A DNA stretch of 7,633 nucleotides. Origin: Zoogloeaceae bacterium (GTDB lineage: Bacteria > Pseudomonadota > Gammaproteobacteria > Burkholderiales > Rhodocyclaceae). Both the position numbers and the translations under genes were made by a program. The stretch lies in the NCBI GenBank assembly GCA_031290955.1, contig JAISLJ010000204.1, forward strand, positions 1 to 7,633, in the 5' to 3' direction. The notes under the pieces were generated by a model. That model was given only the letters and a program-made list of their open reading frames with translations. It had not been told where the DNA came from and searched no databases. Below are positions 1 to 5,222 of the stretch, piece after piece (the first letter of the stretch is position 1; the number at the start of each line of letters is the position of its first letter).

Positions 1-187
1 CCGCTCCGTTCCGCCAGCAAAAAACCGGAATCCGCGCCACCCGTATTGATGGACTTGAAAATGGACTGAAAAGTCCCGGCTGCTCGTGGATTCCAGCCGC
101 CTTTGGCAGACAACGAAAACAAGAAAACCAAACATTTTCAACGACTTATGTACACATACGGAAGACGTTGGAACAGAGTTTGGATTA

Positions 188-202
188 CCCGTGGCAATCC
201 AC
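188..202 (+). repeat. Partial REP-like element (right half)
   Basis: The 15 bases CCCGTGGCAATCCAC are identical to the right half of the complete element at 391-425. The matching left half (GTCATTGCGAGG) is absent here, so this is a truncated or decayed copy in plus orientation. Confidence 0.55.
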
Positions 203-277
203 ACCCCGTTTCCGCAGGACGCCGTTTTTTCCAGGTGCGAGGATTTCCGGCCCACAGGGCTTGCCCTTTTCGCGGGG

Positions 278-309
278 GATTGCTGCGTCGCTATGCTCCT
301 CGCAATGAC
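278..309 (-). repeat. REP-like interspersed repeat, inverted copy
   Basis: Read on the minus strand this starts GTCATTGCGAGGAGC and ends GCAGCAATC, the form of a short palindromic repeat seen between genes in many proteobacterial genomes. It shares GTCATTGCGAGG and GCAATC with the copy at 391-425 but lies in the opposite orientation. Its translation yields the spurious peptide RHCEEHSDAAIP. Confidence 0.65.
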
Positions 310-390
310 GAGGGTTTGAATGCCTCGTGCTTTCTTTCCCATAACAGCGGAACACGCGCCCACAAAAACGCCGCAAACCTTCAAATCATT

Positions 391-425
391 GTCATTGCGA
401 GGGCCGCAGGCCCGTGGCAATCCAC
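391..425 (+). repeat. REP-like interspersed repeat with internal hairpin
   Basis: It starts GTCATTGCGAGG and ends GTGGCAATCCAC. ATTGC and GCAAT can pair as an outer stem. Inside, GGGCC (401-405) and GGCCC (409-413) form a perfect 5-bp stem around a GCA loop. It pairs in inverted orientation with the copy at 278-309, with 81 bp between them. No transposase lies nearby, so any mobilising enzyme would act from elsewhere. Confidence 0.65.
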
Positions 426-537
426 GCGCAAGGGGATCGGGAAGTGTGGCGGGGACACCCACGGGACAGACGCCCAATGTTTGGTCACAGACGAAGGACA
501 AAATCTCCCGATTGGAGGAGGGCAGGGGGAACATGCG

Positions 538-564
538 CGGCGGCTTTGCCGCCGGTCATTTTTT
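538..564 (+). terminator. Hairpin plus T-run, terminator-like for rightward transcripts
   Basis: CGGCGGC (538-544) and GCCGCCG (548-554) form a perfect 7-bp stem around a TTT loop, followed after four bases by six T (559-564). The T-run serves a plus-strand transcript, yet the nearest gene, the NYN-CSD gene ending at 596, is on the minus strand. On the minus strand the hairpin is preceded by A6 and has no following U-tract. It may end a transcript entering from the left, or act as a weak boundary to NYN-CSD transcription. Confidence 0.45.
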
Positions 565-588
565 CTGATTCTTCCTGATTTTTCCTGA
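559..588. repeat. Three 10-bp phased repeats next to the NYN-CSD stop
   Basis: Three units of the form TTYTTYCTGA occur head to tail (559-568, 569-578, 579-588); on the minus strand they read TCAGRAARAA. Their A-rich runs recur at about one helical turn, which favours mild intrinsic curvature. They lie seven bases past the stop of the NYN-CSD gene. The function is unknown, and they could be simple slippage products. Confidence 0.5.
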
Positions 589-595
589 TCCCGGC

Positions 596-1591
596 TTATG
601 ATTCTGCTTCGTCTTCGGCCGCAAAGGATTCTGCCGGGAGGTCGCCGGGTTCCGGGAATTCCGGCGAGCGTTCCAGTTTCACGCTGCGGGCGATGATGCC
701 TTTTTCGCCGCGGGCGAGCACGAAATTCACGCGGTCTTCGTAGTGGCAATCCTCGATAGTGGCATCGACCAGGTCGCTTGCGTGGAAGAAACAGTTGTCG
801 CTGCCGCCATCGGGCTTGATGAAGCCATAACCCTTGTCGGTGATGAGGTTTACGATCGTCCCCTTGCGCACGGCGCCTTCGACGAAATCCGGGGGCAGCG
901 GGCGGGTGTAGTCGTTGCGGGAATCCCAGGAATCGTTGGCGCGCGCCATGAAGAGGCCATTGATGAGCGGGTCTGTGCGCCGCCCGCGATCCTCGATCAG
1001 TGGTTTCATCATGATCGGATAATTCACGCGGTCGATCAAGCCCGTGGAAACCTGCGTGCGCATGAGCCGACCATCCTCGCGCTCATATTCGAAATCCCAG
1101 CCCAGAAGCATGACCCGGGTGCCGATGGTATTCAGTTTCCGCACCAGCGGGACAAAATCCCCGTCGCCGGTAATCAGGACACAGACATCGTATTTCTTCA
1201 GGCAGGTCATCTCGAAGGCTTCGAGCGCCAGCCACACATCGATGCGCTTTTCCTCGTAGGAGCCATCCGGGCGTGTCATGAGGTGTTGCTGGAACAGCGC
1301 GATGTCGGCCCGCAAGAGCGCATCCTCGAAAACACGGTCGGCAAAGAGCTTGTCGTTGTCGGAAGCCTGTTGCGCGGTCAGGCGACCACGAAAATAGGTC
1401 GCGTCCACGATCTGGCAGCGCCGCGCGTCAATTCCCTCGTAATGCGCGACTTCCGAAAGGATGAAATCGTGGACTCCCTTGAATGACAGCCTTGCCCTGC
1501 GTTCATGCTGGTACAGGTAATAATTGCTGACCTTGAAAAAATAGGTGCCATCGTAGAAAACAGCAATCCGGCAAATCTCGTTCTCCGTCAT
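596..1591 (-). CDS. NYN (LabA/PIN-like) ribonuclease domain fused to a cold-shock domain
   Basis: The 331-residue protein has two recognisable parts. Residues about 7-195 form a NYN domain: FYDGTYFF carries Asp14, EKRIDVWLALEA carries Asp118, and TGDGDFVPLV carries Asp143 and Asp145. These match the metal-binding acidic set of NYN/PIN nucleases, so RNA cleavage is likely. Residues about 241-306 form a cold-shock (OB-fold) domain with RNP1 KGYGFIKP (253-260) and RNP2 CFFHASDL (267-274), which binds single-stranded RNA. A linker of about 45 residues joins them, and an acidic tail (308-331) follows. No signal peptide or membrane segment is seen, so it is probably cytoplasmic. The ATG at 1591 is preceded by GAGAGGA eight bases upstream, a strong ribosome binding site. 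It lies 287 bp after the GGDEF-EAL gene on the same strand and probably has its own promoter near 1740. The domains are clear; the RNA target is unknown. Confidence 0.9.
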   Translation of the reverse strand: MTENEICRIAVFYDGTYFFKVSNYYLYQHERRARLSFKGVHDFILSEVAHYEGIDARRCQIVDATYFRGRLTAQQASDNDKLFADRVFEDALLRADIALFQQHLMTRPDGSYEEKRIDVWLALEAFEMTCLKKYDVCVLITGDGDFVPLVRKLNTIGTRVMLLGWDFEYEREDGRLMRTQVSTGLIDRVNYPIMMKPLIEDRGRRTDPLINGLFMARANDSWDSRNDYTRPLPPDFVEGAVRKGTIVNLITDKGYGFIKPDGGSDNCFFHASDLVDATIEDCHYEDRVNFVLARGEKGIIARSVKLERSPEFPEPGDLPAESFAAEDEAES

Positions 1592-1599
1592 TTTCTTTA

Positions 1600-1606
1600 T
1601 CCTCTC
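1600..1606 (-). promoter_or_regulatory. Strong Shine-Dalgarno sequence of the NYN-CSD gene
   Basis: GAGAGGA lies eight bases before the ATG at 1591 and fixes that start. It overlaps the TGA (1605-1607) of a six-codon upstream frame, so a ribosome finishing that frame would sit on this site. Confidence 0.75.
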
Positions 1607-1625
1607 AAAAGAAGAAGTTGTTCAT
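1605..1625 (-). CDS. Possible six-codon upstream ORF (MNNFFF)
   Basis: ATG-AAC-AAC-TTC-TTC-TTT-TGA lies between the attenuator-like hairpin and the NYN-CSD start. The three Phe codons in a row and the overlap of its stop with the downstream Shine-Dalgarno sequence are suggestive. However, it has no ribosome binding site of its own and sits after the hairpin, not before it as in classical leader-peptide attenuation. Chance is a serious alternative. Confidence 0.2.
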   Translation of the reverse strand: MNNFFF

Positions 1626-1663
1626 AACACAAAACGGCGCGCCAGGTTGCCGAAGGCGCGCCG
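1626..1663 (-). terminator. Intrinsic-terminator or attenuator hairpin in the NYN-CSD leader
   Basis: On the minus strand CGGCGCGCC (1663-1655) pairs perfectly with GGCGCGCCG (1643-1635) over 9 bp around an 11-base loop, followed directly by TTTTGTGTT (1634-1626). This is a good intrinsic terminator. It lies after the predicted promoter near 1740 and before the gene start at 1591, so it would work as an attenuator. If that promoter is not real, it would instead be the terminator of the GGDEF-EAL transcript. Confidence 0.65.
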
Positions 1664-1707
1664 ATCAAAGCCCTGGAGACGGAAACGCGGATCCCCGCTC
1701 GCCGGGC

Positions 1708-1726
1708 GGCTTCCTGTGTGGAAGCC
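1708..1726 (-). promoter_or_regulatory. First hairpin of the NYN-CSD leader RNA
   Basis: GGCTTCC (1726-1720 on the minus strand) pairs perfectly with GGAAGCC (1714-1708) over 7 bp around a five-base ACACA loop. It would lie about five bases from the predicted transcript start, at the extreme 5' end of the leader, where it could protect the RNA from decay or compete with downstream folding. Confidence 0.45.
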
Positions 1727-1738
1727 AAAGTGGCGCGC

Positions 1739-1747
1739 AGTATAGCA
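1739..1747 (-). promoter_or_regulatory. Extended -10 promoter for the NYN-CSD gene
   Basis: TGCTATACT on the minus strand matches the extended sigma-70 -10 form (TGNTATAAT) with one mismatch in the hexamer. The hexamer 17 bases upstream, AAGCCA, is a poor -35 box, which an extended -10 element can tolerate. The expected start is near 1731-1733, giving a leader of about 140 nt. Confidence 0.5.
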
Positions 1748-1751
1748 CACA

Positions 1752-1829
1752 GGCGGTCTCCTGGCTTTCCCGCGCTCTGGGAAGCCTGGAAACGCTCCTG
1801 CCCGTGGGGCGACTTCGTGACCTTGCGGG
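1752..1829 (-). promoter_or_regulatory. Cobalamin-riboswitch-like segment (B12-box-like 3' half)
   Basis: On the minus strand AAGCCAGGAGACCGCC (1767-1752) closely matches the B12 box at the 3' end of cobalamin riboswitches (AGYCMGGAGACCKGCC), apparently lacking one base. Upstream, in riboswitch order, are CCCGCAA (1829-1823), a GAAGTC...CCAC block and GGGAA just before the box. The 5' core of the aptamer (GGGAA...GGTG...CC) is not found: the bases before it are tandem repeats. A local stem of GGCTTCCC with GGGAAAGCC (one bulge, 1763-1786) competes with the riboswitch fold. It may be a truncated or decayed riboswitch, or a chance resemblance. An attenuator-like hairpin follows about 90 bases downstream, as an expression platform would. 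Confidence 0.3.
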
Positions 1830-1832
1830 CCG

Positions 1833-1865
1833 GGAAAGGGCTAGGAAAGGGCTAGGAAAGGGCAA
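1833..1865. repeat. Three 11-bp tandem repeats after the GGDEF-EAL gene
   Basis: GGAAAGGGCTA (1833-1843), GGAAAGGGCTA (1844-1854) and GGAAAGGGCAA (1855-1865) follow one another on the plus strand, 14 bp beyond the stop codon of the GGDEF-EAL gene. They look like a recent slippage expansion and occupy the place where the 5' part of a riboswitch aptamer would be. Confidence 0.75.
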
Positions 1866-1878
1866 GGACATGCCCAAA

Positions 1879-4800
1879 TCAGGCGTCCGCGTCTGGTTTG
1901 GGGCTGTTCTTCGTTTGGGCATGGTGTTCCAGATAGGCGCGGGTATCCTCCGCGCTCATGGGGCGGGCGTGTTTGTAGCCTTGGATGATATCGCAGTGCA
2001 AGCTTGTGTAGAAGTTCCACTGTGCTTCGCTTTCCACGCCTTCGGCGATGAGGCGCATGTGGATGGCGTTGGCGATGGCGGCGATGGTGGAGATCATCGC
2101 GTCTGTCTCTGGATTGCCGATGCGCGCGGTGAAGGCGCGGTTGATCTTGATGGCGTCGACAGCGTATTCCGTCAGGCTCCTGAGCGAGGAACGCTCGATT
2201 TCCAGCCGGTCGACCAGGATCTCGATTCCCTTGCCGCGCAATGCCTGGAGCGTCGCGGCGGCCTCGGGGGAATGGTTGAGGAGCGCGTATTCGGAAATCT
2301 CGAAGGCGAGGTTCTCGCAAGGCAACTGGTAGACAGCCAGCATGGTTTCCACGGTCTTCACGAAACCCGGGTTTTCCAGCGATTGCGGCAGGATGTTGAG
2401 GGAAATGCGGCCAAAGGAGAGACCCGCGGCGCGCCATTTCTGTGCCTCGGCGCAGGCAAGGTCGAATACGATCTCGTCGATGGCTTCCATGTGGCTGCTC
2501 TTCCGGGCGATCTCCATGAACCGTTCCGGCAGGAGCAGGCCCTGATCCGTGTGCTGCCAGCGCGCCAGCACTTCCAGATAGAGAACGCGCCGCTCCACCG
2601 CGTGATAGAGCGGCTGGAAGTAGGGCAGGAATTCCCGATTGGCAATCGCCCTGGGCAGGGCCTCCTCCAGACGTTCGCCCACTTCCAGCCCTTCCCCGAA
2701 GAACTTGAAGCGCATGCCGCCTTCCGATTTCGCCTGGTACATGGCCATGTCGGCATGGCGGATGATCTCCTCCGCGCCGCCCGCTTCGTCATTGCCGCCG
2801 CCAAAGGTGGCGATGCCGATGCTGGTGCGCATGAACATCTCGTAGTTGCCGAGATTCACGGGTTCCTTCAGCTTTTCCAGAATGGCTTTTGCCAGCACGG
2901 ATGCGTTCTGGGGATGGTCGATTTCCGTCATGATGACCGCGAACTCATCCCCGCCCAGGCGGGCGGCGGTGTCGGTCATGCGGATGCGCTTTTGCAGGGT
3001 CTGCGCCATATGCACCAGAAGCGCGTCGCCCGCCGCATGGCCCAGGGTATCGTTGGTTTTCTTGAAGCGGTCGAGGTCCAGGAAGAGGAGCGCCCCGTAC
3101 TTGCCCGAACGACGGCACTGGAACAGCGCCTTCTGCAATTGCTCGTTGAAGAGTTTGCGGTTGGCAAGGCCGGTCAGGGGATCATGCCCGGCGAGATAAT
3201 GCGCCTTTTCCTCCGCCGTGCGCCGGATCTGCACTTCCTCGGAGAGGCGCGCGTTGGTTTCCGAGAGTTCGCGGGTGCGCTCGTCAATGCGGATTTCCAG
3301 ATGTTCCTGGATGTCGCGCAGTTCCGCTTCGGTTTTGGCGCGCACCGTGATTTCCCGCTTGAGTTCCGCAACATTCCGGTTCAGGGTTTCCGCCAGTTCA
3401 TTGAAGGAGGAAGCCAGCGAGGTGATTTCGTCGCGATAGGGAATGTTGAAGCGGAATTCCTTCTCGCCCTCGCGGAAACGATGAAAGCCATCGTTCAGCC
3501 AGGCGAGCTGCCGGGAAAGATAAGAGGCCATCCGCACGGCAATGACGATCACGACGATAACCAGCGCAATGGTCGAGAACGCGAGGCGCAGCAACATGGC
3601 CCGCATGTCCGCTTGCAGGGACTGCCGGGCGAGGTTGCCCTGTGCGCTCATGCGCTGGTTCGCCCCCTGGATGATGCTGTTCAGCCGGGCGCGGGAGACA
3701 CTGGTCGCCTTGTGGAAATCTTCCAGGTTTGCGCCGATGGTCACGATGCCGAAGCCGCGCTGGTTGCCGGCGGCCTTGGGCGCGTAACGGCCCGTGTGGT
3801 AGGGAATGGCCGCTGTCGTGGTGAGTTTCCAGACGCCACTCCAGAGGATGAGGAAGGAGCCAGAGCCGCCATGTTCGGCCAGGTTGTACCAGCCCCGGCA
3901 TTGCGGCGCGAAATTGAGGTAGCGGCAATCCAGGCCGACATTGCCGCGCTCGGTGAGAATCGCGGCGGGCTTCTTGCGCTGCAACTGCTCGACGAAGGTC
4001 GGCGCGACCGCCATGTAGTCTGCCCAGCGTTTGCCGCTTTTCTGCCAGGCGGCGAAGATGGATTCCTCCAGCCAGGGAACTTCTGGCTCGCCGTTCTCGT
4101 CGTAGCCCACAATGGAATGGTGGCGCGGATGCACGATGCTGCGCCCCTTGTAATCCCAGATGAAGGCATAGTTGCCGTCGAAGGCGTCGTTGATGTCCTG
4201 ATAGCGCGCTTCGGCGGGCGTGATGGTGTCGGTGAAGGACATCAGATGGTCATGATCCAGCGCCAGCGTCACCCAGCCGATGACCTGCCCGCCGCGCGTC
4301 ACCGGGGCCGCCCAGCGGATAATGCCCCGGAAGCGCTTGCCCGCCGGGTTTTCCCGTCCGGCATAGGCGTGTTCTTCCGGCGCGAAGGGGATGCCGCGCT
4401 GGCGGGCGGCCTCCGGCGTGAATTTGCCGATGATCCGCGTCCCCACATAGCGGCCAATCACCTCGGAGACATAGATTTCCCCCGGTTTCAGCCGCTGAAG
4501 GTCGGGAAAATAGGTTTCCGCCCTGGCGTAGGTGTTCTGGCGTTGCGCAACATTCTTCAGTTCCGGGTCGATCTGGCTGGAACTGGTCACTTTCACTTGC
4601 TCGCGGCCATCCAGTCCGATGAAGCTCATTTCCAGATAGAGCGGTCTCTTTTCCGTCTGGAAGAACAGCGGGCGGCGATAATGGAAATACTTGGCATTGT
4701 CGGGACTGCCCGGCTCGGCAGTGGATTTGTCCTCCGGGCGCGGCGTTTCCGGTTCCCAATCCGTCTGCGCCGCGTTCAGCCGCCATTTGCCGTGAACAAT

Positions 4801-5181
4801 GAGGTTCCGGCGCTTTTTGTCGATGAAGTCACGATAGGCTTCGGCGTTGGGGGAAAGCGTTGCCGCATGGAGGATATCGGCGTCGCGCTCATAGAGGAAT
4901 TCCGCGACGCGGTTGGCGGTATCCGTGGTGAGCCGCTCGATTTCCTCACGGGCGCGGGCATCCAGCGCGGCAACGGCGTCGCTCACCGCAGTGTCGCCCG
5001 CGTCACGGATCGCGCCATCTGCCGTCTCGACCAGGCTCTGGATGTTCTCGCCCAGCGTCCTCGTCGTCTCCTGCGTCTGATACCAGGCGATCCAAGTGAG
5101 GAGAAGGAGCGGCACAACCTTGATGACGACGAACAGCAGAATCAGGCGAACGCGCACCGAGAGCTTGAACCAGGCATCCAT
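1879..5181 (-). CDS. Membrane receptor with Cache-like sensor, HAMP, GGDEF and degenerate EAL
   Basis: A c-di-GMP signalling receptor of 1100 residues from ATG 5181. Residue numbers here count from a TTG three codons earlier; that TTG sits one base after AAGG, whereas the ATG has AAGG ten bases upstream, so I prefer the ATG. A membrane helix (about 15-37) is followed by a periplasmic region to about 530, with a Cache-like stretch YAFIWDYKGRSIVHP (341-355). Then come a second helix (about 532-552), HAMP (about 553-606) and a coiled coil (607-665). GGDEF (about 666-832) has DPLTGLANR, metal-site DLD (705-707), intact RLGGDEF (744-750) and an inhibitory-site RMTD (737-740), so cyclase activity is expected. 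The EAL domain (about 845-1090) reads EVL (873-875) and keeps Asn932, Glu967, Lys1015, EGVE (1050-1053) and QGY (1070-1072). Its DDFGTG loop has become DRLEIE (994-999), losing the second Asp, so phosphodiesterase activity is doubtful. It lies 39 bp after the ypjD-like gene, probably in one operon. Confidence 0.93.
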   Translation of the reverse strand: MDAWFKLSVRVRLILLFVVIKVVPLLLLTWIAWYQTQETTRTLGENIQSLVETADGAIRDAGDTAVSDAVAALDARAREEIERLTTDTANRVAEFLYERDADILHAATLSPNAEAYRDFIDKKRRNLIVHGKWRLNAAQTDWEPETPRPEDKSTAEPGSPDNAKYFHYRRPLFFQTEKRPLYLEMSFIGLDGREQVKVTSSSQIDPELKNVAQRQNTYARAETYFPDLQRLKPGEIYVSEVIGRYVGTRIIGKFTPEAARQRGIPFAPEEHAYAGRENPAGKRFRGIIRWAAPVTRGGQVIGWVTLALDHDHLMSFTDTITPAEARYQDINDAFDGNYAFIWDYKGRSIVHPRHHSIVGYDENGEPEVPWLEESIFAAWQKSGKRWADYMAVAPTFVEQLQRKKPAAILTERGNVGLDCRYLNFAPQCRGWYNLAEHGGSGSFLILWSGVWKLTTTAAIPYHTGRYAPKAAGNQRGFGIVTIGANLEDFHKATSVSRARLNSIIQGANQRMSAQGNLARQSLQADMRAMLLRLAFSTIALVIVVIVIAVRMASYLSRQLAWLNDGFHRFREGEKEFRFNIPYRDEITSLASSFNELAETLNRNVAELKREITVRAKTEAELRDIQEHLEIRIDERTRELSETNARLSEEVQIRRTAEEKAHYLAGHDPLTGLANRKLFNEQLQKALFQCRRSGKYGALLFLDLDRFKKTNDTLGHAAGDALLVHMAQTLQKRIRMTDTAARLGGDEFAVIMTEIDHPQNASVLAKAILEKLKEPVNLGNYEMFMRTSIGIATFGGGNDEAGGAEEIIRHADMAMYQAKSEGGMRFKFFGEGLEVGERLEEALPRAIANREFLPYFQPLYHAVERRVLYLEVLARWQHTDQGLLLPERFMEIARKSSHMEAIDEIVFDLACAEAQKWRAAGLSFGRISLNILPQSLENPGFVKTVETMLAVYQLPCENLAFEISEYALLNHSPEAAATLQALRGKGIEILVDRLEIERSSLRSLTEYAVDAIKINRAFTARIGNPETDAMISTIAAIANAIHMRLIAEGVESEAQWNFYTSLHCDIIQGYKHARPMSAEDTRAYLEHHAQTKNSPKPDADA

Positions 5182-5206
5182 AGGGAACAAACCTTGTTGC
5201 GTGAAG

Positions 5207-5222
5207 GATATCGGATGATATC
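5207..5222. promoter_or_regulatory. Paired GATATC palindromes between ypjD and the receptor gene
   Basis: GATATC occurs at 5207-5212 and 5217-5222, ten bases apart centre to centre, forming a 16-bp inverted repeat across the ypjD stop codon and just before the receptor gene. The helical spacing fits a dimeric regulator, but no such protein is known to me for this motif and chance is possible. Confidence 0.2.

Larger units (their letters stand above)
1..595. other. Intergenic region without a convincing gene
   Basis: I see no protein-coding gene here. A frame open from the left edge to a TGA at 67-69 would encode a 22-residue tail ending MDLKMD; it could be the end of a gene outside the window but is too short to judge. 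Another frame, open from position 3 to about 308, and several ATG-started frames run through interspersed repeats and give the R/P/S-rich or HCEEHSDAAI-like peptides typical of translated repeats, so I do not call them. What the stretch does hold is three REP-like repeat pieces (188-425), a hairpin followed by six T (538-564), and three 10-bp repeats (559-588). No tRNA, rRNA or transposase is apparent. Confidence 0.6.

Noticed and set aside
86..588. Several short frames in the left intergenic region, on both strands
   Set aside because: They run through REP-like repeats, overlap each other, lack ribosome binding sites and give repeat-derived peptides such as RHCEEHSDAAIP.
743..1486. Plus-strand frame of 247 codons opposite the NYN-CSD gene
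   Set aside because: It is an antisense shadow with no domain and no ribosome binding site, while the opposite strand has intact NYN and CSD motifs.
5182..5190. TTG start at 5190 for the receptor
   Set aside because: AAGG ends one base before this TTG, too close for initiation. The ATG at 5181 has it ten bases upstream.
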